Origin: Trichostrongylus colubriformis
Lineage: Eukaryota > Nematoda > Chromadorea > Rhabditida > Trichostrongylidae
NCBI GenBank assembly: GCA_963978905.1
Contig: OZ022260.1
Coordinates: 44,661,551 to 44,725,550 of the forward strand
Reading direction: 5' to 3'
DNA length: 64,000 nucleotides
Below are positions 44,371 through 59,300 of the stretch, one piece after another; position 1 is the stretch's first letter; the number at the start of each line of letters is the position of its first letter. The notes below the pieces were generated by a model. That model saw only the letters and a list, made by a program, of their open reading frames with translations, ran no database searches and was not told the origin of the DNA. Both the position numbers and the translations under genes were made by a program.

Positions 44371-47300
44371 GAACAACTTGCGGAACTTGGCACTGAAATC
44401 CTTCTTGGCCCTGCGAACGTCATCGACTTTGATTACGTACTATCTCAGGTAAGTGTTAGAAGGGGAGTTTGATGATCGATCTGCCTTTTGAATGAAGAGA
44501 GCACACGTAGCTATGAGGTGAGTGGCTGAAGAGCTACAAATCGGAACACAAGCGATAGGCATCGCTTAGTAGTGTTGTTCGTCGATAAACTCCTAGGACT
44601 GATAATGAGATAAGTGCACAAGCGTGATTCGTGTGGTTTACATCAGTTGGTCGTGCGTTCCCAGTGATGAGAGATTCTCTGTTAGGAATTTTGCCAACCT
44701 TCATTGAGAAACAGAAGTACGCCGCGGTACTATTGCTGATATTGTAAAGGCGCGTTCGCAAAATCCTTGATCTCTGAGAGATGGAGAAGCTTTTGTAGTG
44801 ATAACGCGGGTGGGATATCGATATACCGTTTTCACGCAGGGAGAAATTGAGCAGAAGTGAAGCTTGTCAAGCGTGCAGCGTGCTGAATCCACAATATCCA
44901 TACTTTTCTGATGCAACCGGAAGTGGAACATCAGCGCAGAGTTCGGGTGTGTCACTGGAGCAGAAAAGTCGACCAAGCCCGCCCCTTTAACCTGAAAAGG
45001 GTTTCCAAGGTTTTTTTTCTTTCCATGGGACTTTGAAAGGGTACCCAGATGGGAGTCTCGAATGCTGATTGCAAATATGAAAACCAAAAATGGCGAGGTC
45101 AAAGTTTGCTTGCTATAACTCATCGGCGGGGCACTGACTTGTCTGTAGGGCTAATCCTACCATGGCAAAAGTGGCTATGGCCTAATGGTAGTGTTTCTAC
45201 TCTACAGATTGGAGGTTGTTAGTTTGCTCCCCGTTAACACGAGAGATTCTGTGATTCGTAATTTAGCTTCAACAAGAGCATCAATTATAATTTTTGAGAT
45301 CAAGCTTATTCTGTCTGCTCAAGGCATACGTGAGATTACGATTAACGAAAAAACAGAAAAGAGAAACATAAAAATCGACAATACGCTTCAACAAGAATGT
45401 ACAAAACAATAAGAACAACCGACGACGACAATCTCCGAAATTTTTGTACTCGATGTCAAGGAACCTGTATTTAGCTTCATAGTTTTGAACAGAATACTTT
45501 CGCGCATGAATTTTTACACTTTCAATATTGAAAAAGGAGGAAATATACTCCAAACTGTAAGCATCAATACCTCACATGCATCAACATCAAAAAGTCTGAG
45601 GGGCTGTTTTCGTTGTTTTCTGTGTATCAGACTGCCTCCGACTAGCCTACTCATCACATCTGGTAATCCAGCATGCTCAAGTCTTGGTATGTCTAGCACG
45701 CGAGCAAGGTGTTACATCGCAAAAATGTAATATTCATGTTTAGGGACAGAGTTACCCCTGGAAAACAGTTTTGACTAGGTCGATGCTTTGATCTTGTCTT
45801 CAGAAAAGAGAGGCTGTCCATGGACTTGTCATCTCTATCAATAACTAAAACGAACATTCTAGCGAACGTAGAAAAAACCATCAAAACGTATATAGCAGAA
45901 AACTCTCCCGCATATTGCATATAAGCATCAAAAAAGCAGTAATTGCGCCCTTAGAAACGAATTCCGACTTCTACTTCATGAACGCATTAACACCTATGCC
46001 TCCATAACCATCTCACTTTTCGAACTCACGATCAAATTATCGAATTGGGCAAAAAACTGCCCTCGAGGGGGTGTGTGCAGATATGACGGAAACTCGCTTT
46101 GCGGCGTTTCACTCGCGGCGCCATCAGAACGACTTGCGAATCGATTGCTCTTGGAGCCCGGCAGAGCGTGGCTGCGTTACCTCTGAGCTTCTACCCATGC
46201 CACACTGCCTCGGTTGAAGGCTGCCATGCACTGCCACTGGCACTCGCAGCCGCCACGCCGCTCGCCGCGGGCGGCCACGCGATTTTTCGTCATATCTGCA
46301 CACACCCCCCTCGAGGCAATGCGGTCCCCTGAACATGATTACGTTGATTTTGCGAAATGACCACTGGCTCGCGCGCTGCGGACACCGGGATCCAGGCATG
46401 TTGAATTAGCAAATATGGTGAGCACTGATAGTTAGATATTCCGTATTCTGATGCGCCGGAAACTAAGAAAGTATCTCTTTACTCGTTTTTCTATGTTTAT
46501 GCATCTGAGGAGTTAATGATGATAGTTTGGAGTTGATTCCTCTCTTTTCCCGATTTTGGTCCACCATTTTCGGAAAATCCCCATGACAGCCCTAAAAATC
46601 TCCGAAAATCGGCAGTGTGTTTGGAACCTCAAGATAACACCTACGTACAGCCTTCTATCGACTTGACTATGCATATAATTACTATCAACTACGGTACTTA
46701 TTTGTCCGAACTAATCCATTGTTTAGGTGGGAGAGTTTGGACCTTACCAGATTTTGTTCTTCTTTATCATTTGCCTTCCGGCAAGTATTCCATCCGCCTT
46801 TTCCGCTTTCAATCAGCCATTCGTTGTTGGCTCACCTCCTCACAATTGCCGGCTGCCACCTGGTCGTGACGATCTCAAACCTCAAGATGCCGATCCGGTC
46901 GGTAACCATCGTCATTCTCATGAGTTGTTCGCTATTCAAAAATCCATTGTTATTATTCAGGATTTATCGAAATGTTACCAGTACAATCAAACTCAAGTTG
47001 ACTTCTATCGATCGTTCACTTCGTCACCCATATCAAGCTACAGGCAGTTTTCATTGAAGATTTGTTAAACTTAGAGCGAGCATCGGAGAAGCTCGCTAAA
47101 TTTAATGAACGAAATATGAAAAGTGATTTTCGAAGCAAGACCCAAATCTCACGCTACAGCACCCCTGAACTTTCTTGCTTACTTTATTTTCCAAGGCAGC
47201 CAAACTCATCCGCCAGCATGTGTACCCAGCTTGAATGAAGTAATTGTCTTTATCGAATGTCTATCAGTCCCATTTTCAGAGATGAAATAAGCTTGGTTCC

Positions 47301-50300
47301 ATGTCAAACAGGATGGGAATTCGATAACTCCACCTACTCAGACAGTCTCGTTACTGAGGTGAGAGGCCTTTTCCATAGAGTGGCTGCATACTGCAGGGGC
47401 GAGCTACTTACGTCAGAAAACCGCGTGGCCACCCGCGGCGGTAGCGAGTGCCAGTGGCAGAGCATGGCAACCTTCAAGCGAGGCAGTGTGGCATGGGTGC
47501 AGAAGGCAGGGTGGCATGGATGGAAGCGCCGAAGTGGCGCAGCCACGCTCTAACAGGCTCTCAAGGGCAATCAATTTGCAAGTCGCACTGGTGGCTCCGC
47601 GAGTGCGACGCCGCTGAAGCGGTTTTCTGGCGTAAGTAGCCCCACCCCATACTGCATAACAAGACAAAAAGAAATTAGAAAGCCACAGATCTAGAAGGCT
47701 AGGATGACCGATGTATAAGAGCTCAAAGCAGATTTGTGTTATTGCATCCACTTGTTCATGGTTAAAGGCACCATTAGGGGTAAGGAAAAACTGAGATCTG
47801 GGGGTACATGTTCTCTGGAAACGAACCTTCTACTTCAGAGGAGGTCATATGTGGCGAAAATCGCATTGAAAAAACGCGGCTTGGGGTCTTATGGCGACAT
47901 CGCTGCTCGGCATGCCGTTATGCGGTTATGCGGCCGGGGGAGTTGCTGTGGAGGGGCGGGACAACGATCGCGGCCAGCTGGTTCAGACTCTGGCCTGTCT
48001 TCAGTCCACTCCGGCTAGAGACGCAGAGGGCGAGAGATAGAAGGGGTATTTTCGGGTTCCTATTCCTCGGTTTTTTTGCGGTTTTATGTCGTTCTTTCCC
48101 TACTACTACATTGCTGAGCACATCTACTATCATACACCACAGCCTGCCAAATTTGCCCCTTCTGGTGTCTTTAAGTGTGTAGACTGAAGCTCTGAGAAAT
48201 GTTTCAAACTGGGTGTGTGTGAACATGCTTACCACGTCAATGCGAGAACTATGGTCACTTGATAACTATTAGCCGATGTTAACATCTACCCACTACCCTT
48301 TTGACTTTCACATTATCAACAACTCGTAGGCCGCAGTAGTACTCTGCGGTGCCGGCGGCAGGGCGTGGCTGCGTATCTCTGCGTCTCTGCCTATGTCACC
48401 CTACCTCGTTGCCTGCGTTTTCTCTGCACCTTCCCCGTGCCACTCTCCTTCGCTGCCTTTGAACGCAGCCACACCCTGCCGGCGGTTAGTATGACCGCGG
48501 CCGTACGGGGAGTGAATGACCCAAGGCACCTCTCCAGTGACAGCTATTGTGTAGCGCAAACCAATGGAGTACTTTCACCATCACGATGGACATAGAAAGT
48601 GTAGAGTACTCTGAATGGGACTGATAAATGATTAATGCCCAGCTATACCCATTAATAAATAATTATTTGTTCATTCCAACGGTATTTGAGAAGCGCTCAC
48701 CTTTATCCATCGAGAGCGCGAAGAGACATAATTGTAATAATGTGGAAAGTGGAAGAGAGTCTGATTCAAAGCCTTTCAGAGATATTTTCAGTTGGTCCTG
48801 ATATGTGAAAATAGGAATGTAGGCTACTACCACTGTAAGAAAAGAATGAAATGAACCTCGGGCACCCGAGAAAAAAGGGACCAGCTTCTTTAATTGAGTC
48901 TTACTGAAGGCGTGCCCATGCGTCCTCATGGTGGGGATGCGGACGGTGAAGTTAGCAAAGAACCTCGTCCAACTACTTCCACGGCTACTCCCCGATCCGT
49001 CAGCCCCTAGGCAACGAGGGAGGTTTAATACGCGCCTTTCATAACAAAATCCGCTCCAGGTCATTCTTTCCATTTCGCGGCACCATTCACTCGCTCCTTT
49101 TCGGAGGAGATCGGGCGATTTCAATTTTTGCGTTTCAAAACGCTACGTTGTTTTCCGTGAGCTTCCGTGCCGCTTCAAGGAATGAACCGTTTTCCAGTTC
49201 AACTTGGTGTGCGACCGGCAGCATTGGGTGGAAATTTCGACTACAGCGTTCTATTTGGGCAGCTTTATCGGGAACTTTCTTTTTGGATGGGTCGCTGACA
49301 AGTAGGTTTGATGTATATTAGGTTGTACAAAAACCTGCAACAGAGGTTGTACAAAAATCTTGTAGGATTTTTTCGATCATCAATTTTTACTAATTTTTAC
49401 TATTATCTTTCCAACAAACAACTATTAGGCAAAAGAGTATTCACCATTGTTATTGACCACACTCTGCCACCTCATAGGCAAATCCCTTGATTCCCTTTTC
49501 CCAGAACTCTGGGCTCTGAGAGTCGAAGAAGCAAGCGGTCGCCTTTACAAGCGAGTCATAATCAACGAATATTGTCTTGACCAGGAAGGATTTCAGAGAA
49601 CGGAAATGATGGTAGTCAGAAGGGGCAATTTTTGGAGATTGTGGTGGGTGGGACAGGGCATTCCAGTCGAGCTCCTGGAGCTTGGCCAGGGTACATTCGC
49701 GAAGTGCGGCGGACATTGTCATGAAGAAGGGTGACCGCGAACCTTTTCCGGCCTTTTCTCGAATAGCGACGGAGAGCTGCTGGAGCAGTTGGGTATATAC
49801 GGAAGGGGTTACTGTCTCGCCTCGTCTTGTGCACGAACCTTGTGGAAGAGCATCTCTTTGGCGTCCCAGAAGCAGCAGAGTAGAATCTTCCTCGAATGGA
49901 GATCGGACTTGGGCTGCGTTGGCGGCTCGGCATCACGTGGCAGTGAAAAGGTGCGGCGTGAGTTGGTATTGTACATGACTCAGCTTTTATCGCCAGTAAC
50001 CAGATTGGCGACAAAGTCATTGCGATGCGGGCGGAGCAGCACCGATTGACAGATGCTCACACGAGCACTTTGTGAGCATCGGACAGGGCATGAGGTATCC
50101 ATCGCGACAGCACCCTCCGATAACCGGGCTCGTGGAGGCGACGATTTACGGTTATGGATGCTTGTCCATTCCTCTCTGCCAGCTCGCGCATGGTTGTTTC
50201 AAGATCGGAGCGAACGGCGGAGAGCAGCGTCTCGTCGTCTAATGCGTGTGGGCGTCCCGTGCGTGGCTTGTCTTCCATGTCGATCTCGCCGTTGCTGAAG

Positions 50301-53300
50301 CTGATAAGCCAGCGGCGCACGGTCTCGTAGCTCACACACCCTCTCTCTACCCAATCAGGATCGGGAGATTATTCTGAGTGAACATGATGTGTCACCTCAA
50401 CACGGCAGAATCGGAGATATCGTCGCCCTAGTTCAAAGCTTTGCTAGGGTCCGCTCACTCTGGGTGCCTAAGCGGATTCATATTATGTGGTACCAGCGCC
50501 CTTGGTTTCGAAGAACAGAACGCACCACTGATACCCTTCGAGGCATGTTTGAGTTATGAAAAATGATACTTCGGATCATAGCAGCGTTGTCCGAGCAGCA
50601 AAGCTCTGTGACTTCCATGAACCGAAGAGCCAATCCTTAGAGAGCTTCCCTTAGAAGACCTACCACAGAACCTGGCTCCAATGTTTTATGCGGACCTTGA
50701 TACCGTAGGTGCTCTGAAGCCCGACTGCGCCGACTCAAGACTCCGTATTTTGATGAAGGTGAAAATAGTGAGTCTCAGCTTTTTGGCACCCCATATATAT
50801 GACAGAAACCTTATTCCAGATTCGGACGACGTCGCAGTTTCTTCATTATTCTCGCATCTTTGGTCATATTCGGAACAGCAAACGCATTCGTTCAGGTATA
50901 TTGTTAACACTTGGGATTCATCTCCTATATTAGCTTGAAGTAGTTAAAATCGTCATGAGGCCCTTTTTCAGAACATCGAATCGTTCGTTGTCGTCCGATT
51001 CCTCACCGGCCTTCCCTTCCCGGCTTTATTTCAAATACCATTCATTATATGTGAGTTGAGATAATATGAGTCAAGGATTAAAGGGGTAATCCTCTAAGGG
51101 CCCACTGCGCACTCGCTGAGGGAACAGGTCGACCTTTGCCAATCAGGACGAAAAATTATAAGCAAACTAAAAATCAATTTGTATCAAAAAATTAAATTAA
51201 ATTAAAAGTCTGAATATGTATTGAACATTGTGAGACTTGCAATATTTATTCCAAAAGACTCAAAAAGACTCACAAAATTGATTGCAAAAAGTCGTCAAAA
51301 GAATTTTGAGCTTTTATTGGCAAGCTTTTGGCGCCTAGCGCCTTTCTCAAGTTCTTTTTTCCTAGCGCCTTTCTCAAGCCTGAAATGGTTCCATTAGTAT
51401 TTAATGGTACCATGTCAGGCTTGAGAAAGGCGCTAGAAAAAAACGACTTCTTGCAATCAATTTTGTGAAAGTCTTTTTGAGTCTTGTGGAATAAATCTTG
51501 CAAGTCTCACACTTTTCAATACATATTCAGATCAACATGAAGCTTTAGGACAAGACAATGCTGAAGTAAATTAAAAATAATTAAGCCAAACAAAAAATCG
51601 GGACGCAGTGTACACTCAAAAATGCTGCCTTGCTAATGATAGGTGCGCAATAGGACACTATTGGGGCAGCTTACATGAATGGCGGTGGCTGAACCAATCA
51701 GCGCGCGGCAAACAGCACTGGTAAGGCACATTCCGCTTGCAGTGGTTCAGTAACCAGGCACGCGTAGCGCGACAACCTGAATTCGAGTGTCCTGTCGTAT
51801 ACCCAGCAGTAATTTCGTCATTTTCACCACTCTTTAGTGTGGAAACCAAGTGTACCATCAACTTTCCAAGAGAATGACCTCGATTTTCCACCACCTATTG
51901 TATCGAATGAATTGTTCAAGAACTGCATGGTAAAAGGAAGCTCAATGAATGCTGTATGAGTGATGTGTTTTAGGTATGGAGTTCATGGGGAAATCAGGAC
52001 GCATCTTCTCCGGACTCATGATTTCGCTCTTCTTCGGAGCTGCTATGGCTTTACTTGGCGTCGTTGCCATGTTTATCAGGAGGTTGTCACCAATATTGAT
52101 TTAAAAAACAATAAGAAACATCCAGAGATCTCGACTACATTCCACAAAATGATTTCAGATGGCGTCAACTCACATTCGTCTGCAATGCCCCATTTGCTGC
52201 TCTTTTCTGTTACTACTTGTAAGTGATGCATTCAGCTTTGACATACTACTGAATTCAGAACCACTTGTCGAAAGTTCTTAAAGATAATGTGAACGCCTTC
52301 CTGAGATCAAGCTTGAAATACTAGAACAGCAGCACAGGATGGAAACAAGCAATGGACGAAACATCAAGTAATCGTCCAAGGAAAAATGGGTTCCTTTGCT
52401 ACCCAAATTTATGTTGTATTCTCCTAATAAGGGCCACATGCAAAATTTCACGTGACAAAGTGGAAATTGGGTTAATATACAGCTCTTAAAAATTCTTGGC
52501 CGGGTGGACGGGGCCTTCGAGTAAAGCCCCGCCCTGTCGTCCTACGCAGTCGGAAACGGAGAGTGGGACTGTTCACGTAACTTTCTGTTCCTACCATGCA
52601 TCTCCGACCGTGACGGACCACGGAGTGGGCACCTGGTCGGAGGCCCCGCCCACTCGGCCGAGACTTTGTGGGGCTATATCTTGGCCGGATTCATATTCTT
52701 TCGCGTGAAACTTTGCATGCGGTCCACATTGGCCAATAGAACGTAAATATATATAGGTAACAGAAAAACTCATTTTCCATGGACGATTAGAGCTTTGCTA
52801 TGAAGGAGTTTTTTGACGGTCATAATTTTATGGAGCAACTTCCACAGCGCTACATATACCCTCCTTAACCCACACTGCGTGGGTGGTGGATTTCTTGGAA
52901 TGGAAGTTCTGCTTCACCCTCGACATCGAGCTCTCGAGATGTCCTCACATCTGAACCGCACTCTGCTCACACGACGCGAATTTCCCGAGCAGCTTTAGTT
53001 TTTTTCATGTCTGGAAGACCTAAGAAACCGACAAATGGTTTCTGCCGTATGAAGCTCACATTCAGTGGGCTTCTCTGCAGGAGGAACTCTCGTTGCACAA
53101 TAAACTGGTGATAGTAGCTGTATAAATGAATGAATAGAAAGCGGAATCTGTTGTCGGATTAGGGGGAATTCAGTAAAAAATGAATGACTGACTATAAATG
53201 CGCGATAGCGCCCACTCATAAATGTGGCTCATAATAAGCAGTATCCCAAGACAATCTACACATTACGCACTGCTGTTTAGTTTTCTGCCCGAATCACCTC

Positions 53301-56300
53301 GTTGGCTAGTCTCAGCCGGCAAATGGAGCGAGGCTTCCGCGCAGCTGCAGCGCATCGCAAACATGAACGGGAGGAAAGATGAAGTCGATGTAGAAGAGCT
53401 ACTGGAATCGGTGAGGGTTTTCACAATATGAGAATTTAAAGAGGTCTTTTATTAGTGAGACGGTACTTTTCAAATCACATCTGGATTTACCCTGCAGTTA
53501 TTTTTCACATGAATTTGGTGGCTCATTACTTCTGTTGGATAGATAGAGCTTTCTAGCGGGAATGTCATGTTCCCTTTTCACGCTTCGAGGCTGAGCCACG
53601 AAAGCGCTGGGTCTTTCACATTTACACGAAGAACTTGGGTGTGTACCCTTACGTCAGGATTTCGCACTACAGCGAGCGGCGTGCGACGCAGTGTGTGCGA
53701 GCTATGCGCGTTGCGGTAGTTGGGTCCTAGAACGATTATAACGTAATGCTAGGGATGCGATACGCAGTTGACTTTTATTCCCGTCGGGATCTAGCAACAT
53801 CGCGCCTTTAGCTCGTCCGCATTGCTTCGCTTGCGGCATGCCGCAGTGCGAAAGCCTGACGTAAGGGTGCACACCCGAAGATCTTTCTTCACGCTACTCG
53901 ATGCGTGACATGTGCCCCACTTCTTTTTCTCGCCTTTTTGCTGTTATTTTTTTTGCGTCTCTCTCCCGAATACTGCGAACAATCAGTGAGAAACATCTTG
54001 CTTCGAAATCTTCGAAAAAAGATTATGTTCGCTTTTTTTGTCATTGGTTACACCGATGATTGAAGATGACTTCGTCACATTGAATGGCAGCGTAGGGCAA
54101 GCTGATAATTTGTTAGTACAAGGTTTGAATAGTACCGCATGTTCTGCTGAAATTCTCAATTAAGCCCCAGGAGAAAAGCTTTGATCTTTGCTGATTCAGC
54201 TTTTTCTTTGGGATTTCCTCGGCTGGCTCACTCCATTCTCCACAAAGCTTGACTTCGGAGAGGTTATTCAACGGTCCTAATTTTATGGAGCAATTTCCAC
54301 TGACTATACACTTCCCAACCCATGGTACGTAGGTGATGGGTACCCTGAAGTAGAAGTTCGCTTCACCCTCGACCTCGAGCTTTCGAAACGTCCTCACATC
54401 TACTAGCGGTACTATCCGCTTAGGTTTATTCCATTTGGGAGTGCGATAATCAGGTGAGGCTATCCTGGTGTGCTTCTAATGTTTATTGTGAGGCAGGCAC
54501 GCGTTCTCTGGCTCTCGGAATTGAGAACTGTCACCAATGCATGTCACTTTGTTAAATGCTCAGTTTCAGCTCAGAGAAAATCAATGCCTCGGAGCCGATG
54601 GTGAGAGACGAAGTCGCAATGTGACCGATCTCTTCAGGACACCAAACCTACGAAAGAAAACTATGCTGGTCACGTATATTTGGTGAGCTTCATATAATTA
54701 AGCTCCGCTGTACGCAAACTCGCCGTTTTTTGTTTCTATCGGAATACTCGTCAACATCGATGCGGTGTCTCTTTGGAGCAAAGATAGTATCTGGTCCGTT
54801 AAAAAGTGAACTGCTTTTTCGATCGAGCCGTAAGAACATAGTAGATGGGGAAAAGACAACGCCCGTACCACACTAGCTTTCGATATCAGTTCCTAATCAA
54901 AGGCACACTTCACAATGACATATTCATCCTGGTTCCACCCCTTAGTTGATAACCCCTTCTACATCCGCAAAGTGTGCGCCATAACAGCGGATTCACGCGT
55001 GTACCATACCACTCACGTTCAGCGAATAATCGGCGCCTCGCGACGTATTAATCGCAAACAAACCGTCGCACCATCATACCATCCTCCAAAGTGGATAAAA
55101 TGGAAAGACTTAAAAAGCATTCGATTTGTCTTGATGTGGCGAGTTGAATGATGCATGAAATTTCAAATTTTGTTGAGCAATCGTCCTAAAAAGTGCGCGA
55201 AAACGCGTTTTCACGTTTTTCCGCTATCAATTGTTTATTGGTTTTTTATCAGATTTGTATACATTTTCGTAATCGGTTCGTCGAGCTCTACGAGAAGGTA
55301 CTACAAGTTTTTTGGTATTCTCGAATTCGATACTAGGCATTTTTTACATTATGAGGAGTTTGAGAGGAATTTCCTCCGAAATCTGATGACTTGGAGATAA
55401 AATCTTTTCATAGCCCCAATGTAAGCTCACAGGTGGCAATTTTAAAATTTCGGTCATTTTAGATCAGCCCTTATTCCTTGTGTGGCCCTAAACAGCGCCT
55501 CCATGTATACTCTGCTAGGAAAAAAACCATTTCTTGACTCATCTTCAGACGTAGATTCCCCATCAAAATCACCATCCGATTCCCCAAGAAAAATGCTAGT
55601 GAATGATATATAAAAATCTTCGTGGCTCTTCCGAACGGCTCTTATCAGCGCTAAGATTCGTTATCAGATTTGATACGTCACCATTAAGGTCCCGTACCCT
55701 GTAATACCTGTGGGTGTGAACATTCCACTGTGAGCCAGTAGAGCGAAAGGTATTTGGCGACATCAGCCTTTTGACGCTCCTTTCGAATCTTATCAACCGC
55801 TATCAGTCTGGATCATCCACTATGAATGTCTCCGTATCACCCTGTTTAACATCTGTGTGTGTGTGTGTAAGCGCTCTGGATTGACGCGAAAGGCGAAACA
55901 GATTAGGCGACATTCGCCTTTCGAGGCTTCTCATCAGCCCTTATTAATCGTTATCAATTTGGATCATCCACCATTGATGGGCCCGTCCCACCTCTCAAAA
56001 CACCTGCGGGTGTCTGCGATCTAGGATCAACCCGAAGGGGAAACGGATTTGACGTGATTCGCCTCTCACGCTCCTTATCGAAGATGCTATCACTTTCGGT
56101 CCACCACCGCTGAGTATCCTTACCACCCCCCCCCCCCATTTGTGAAATTCAGAATCCCACCTTTGCTGCTACACGAAATATGAATTTCCGGTTAAACAAA
56201 CAGACAAAGACACACTCAGCCGACTATATAAAGTAGGATCATAACAATCTCGGAGGTTCAGTATGAGCGTATTACTGATCGTGTTCAAAAATTCCAAGAT

Positions 56301-59300
56301 CAATGGAGAGTCGTACATGAACAATTATTTTATTTGTTTATTTCTTTATTTATCAATTTATTTATTGCACGCGTAGGTGCGCTTTTACAATTGGCTACGA
56401 AATCATAATAAACGTAAAACAAACTTATGAGCACAGTGCCGGTCGGGGAATGGTAAACGGACAAATGTGCGGTGGTACTCACTACCGCAACGCGTGAGCT
56501 TGCGTCGCGGTTCGTCGTCAGTGGGCACAGGTTTTCTCCCGTCTGTCGCTCCGTCTGCGCACTCCGCGTAAGAGAGTGCACGTGGCGAGATACTCGCAGC
56601 GTGTACTACGCATGATTGGTACGGAAGCCAACGTTGATCTCATCGGATAGTCCGACGAGACGGAGGATACTGTGGAGCAGCGGTGAAGTAGAGGAGGATG
56701 ATCCGTTGTCATTGCGATTGGGGTTCCAAATCGCCAATTTAGTAATTGCGGAAGCCTTCGGTTCCCGTTGTTGTAGGGTCGGCGCACTATAGCGGCGAGT
56801 GCAGAGTTGCTTCTGTCCCCACTGTTCTCAACAAGATATTTGGCGACACCCCATGTATTAGCCCCCACGTCGGGGCTTCCTTCCCTTGCAGGCTCAGGTT
56901 AAAATGGACACTTGAGTATACATTCTGCGATGACAAGTGTAGCTTTCTTCTCACCGATGTCATAAACTCAACAACGATATTTGGCGACGGCCCATATTAG
57001 CCCCATTGTCGGGGCTTCCTTCCTTTGCAGGCTTAGGTTAAAATATACACTTGAGTATACATTCTGTGATGACAGGTGCCGCTTTCTTCTCACCGATGTC
57101 ATAAACTCAACAACGATATTTGGCGACGGCCCATATTAGCCCCCACGTAGGGGCTTCGTTCCCTTGCAGGCTTAGGTAGAAATATACACTTGAGTATACA
57201 TTCGGTGATGACAAGTGTCGCTTTCTTCTCACCGATGCCATAAACTCAACAACGATATTTGGCGACGGCCCATTTTAGCCCCCACGTCGAGGCTTCCTTC
57301 CCTGCGCGCGAAGCGCGCGCGACTCTTGGCTCGTCGCTTTAGCGGCGACTTAGGAGTCACTCTTTTACACACACCTTAGTAAACGAAGATCTCATGTGCT
57401 GCTCACGAAGAGCCTTGCCCGATGAGATAAGAAGACCTAGAGCTCATAAGCATGCCAGCGCGCGCCATAATGGAGGCCGCGACGCGTGAGCTTATGCGTC
57501 GCGGCAGTGAGTACCGCTGCACATTTGTCCGTTTACCGACACTCCAGTGCGGTCTACAGTACCATATGTAGTACCAACCAGGGAGAGGGTACAAAGAAGT
57601 GTAGTTAAATTTCCGAGGTAATTAGGGCATTTCTGAATCATATGTAAAGTAAAACCTCTCGACAAGTCGAAATATTTAAGCCTAGTGTTAACTGTAATTG
57701 TGAGATTGCGTGTTTGCCTGATTTTCAATTAATAGCCTTCGTGAAAAGTCTCATTCCTTCACATGCACAGGATAATGAACGCTATCATTTACAATGGACT
57801 GACTCTAAACATTTCTAACCTGCCCGTCGACGATTACTGGTCGTTTATTATCAACGGGGCTGTTGAACTGCCTGCTTATTTTATTGTTTGGCCATTGCTG
57901 CAAACAATAGGAAGAAGGTGAGCACAAGAGATTTCCAAAGAAGCGCGAAAATGTTGAAACCAACTTACCACTGTTTCCTGTTCCAGATGGACCTTGGCCT
58001 CAACCATGCTTGTGTGTGGGATTGGCTGCGTATCTGCAATGTTCGTGCCGCCGGGTGGGTTTTTCATGAGCGTCGCGAAAGGCGTCAACAATACTGCTAG
58101 GCATATATACCCCGTGCATTACAGACATCCCGTGGCTTCTAGCATCTGCTTCATTCGTCGGGAAATTCGGTGTTGGTTCTGGATTTGCAGTAATTTATAT
58201 TTTCGCTGGTGAGCTTTACCCTACAGGTTAGTTGTTTCATGCAGAAAACATGTGTCTATAAGCAAAATACAAATGAAAAGTCACTTTTCAGTAGTACGAG
58301 CGATTGGTATGGGCATGAGCAGTATGGTGGCAGGTTCTGGTTTGCTACTCGCACCACATATCGTTAAACTAGTCAGTAACGATTCGTTTAACAGATTCAA
58401 AAGCCCATTTCTCATTGCAGAATTTGTCGCTTTCCATTGAATTCCACGCAAATTGCAGCTTACCTCGTTAGGTTTGCGCAATTCGCAGATCAGTCCCGCA
58501 AAAGCAGGATGGGCAGCCTTCTATCATTGGGACATTGTGGGTATCATTAGGACAGGAATTGCAAGTGTGGCTTGCGAAATAGTGCAGAGGACGACGTAAG
58601 GATGAAGGATGTAGCCCAGTGTAGGAGCCCGGGCGGATACCGTGTATAGGACGCTTGCTGGAAAGGTTTATTGGTGGTGTAGTATATGTAGCTCAGTAGA
58701 TGTATTGCTGGAATGCTCCTTGTATTTGATTTGATAGCTGCTGATTTTCGTCATAGCCCGTGCGTGTGAGTGCTGATAAGCCATACCATTTTATTTGGTT
58801 GAGGAATGAGTTTCCGCCTTTCTTTATTCTCGTGTTTCGCAACGTTCTCTTCACTCTTCGACGAGAGTATGTGAGTCGATAGAGCTTTCTCTGCTCTACA
58901 AAGGTGCCACTCGTCTTTAAGTACTTTCAAGGTTTAATATTTCTAAGGCTTATAATGGGCACTCAGCAGAAACTCACTCGCCTTTTTCGTCAAAAATCCA
59001 GAATTTATCAAACACTTTTAATGTACAAGAAAACCCTCAATTGTATCAGTAGTTTGGTCAGCCCTGTCTTTTTTACCTCATTTGATCTGACGTGGAAGGT
59101 CAGCTTTTTTGGACCGCGATGCGCCAAAAAGCGCAGTTTTCTGCCTGCAAATTACTCCACTTCTGAACCTTAAAAACAATAGTCGATCAAACGATATCGC
59201 GATTCAGGCGGACTCCGCTTATCACAGCGTGGAATTTTGCGACAGGGACTCCTTTGATGTCGGTTGGACAGACCGGCTATTTCCATATTACACAAATCCA

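Noticed and set aside
45170..45250. tRNA-like sequence (GGCCTAATGGTAG box A-like word)
   Set aside because: Acceptor and T arms do not pair and box B is degraded, so neither a tRNA gene nor a clear SINE can be supported.
48663..49124. 153-codon minus-strand frame
   Set aside because: Antisense within an SLC22 intron, no recognisable domain and no splice partners; kept only as a note.
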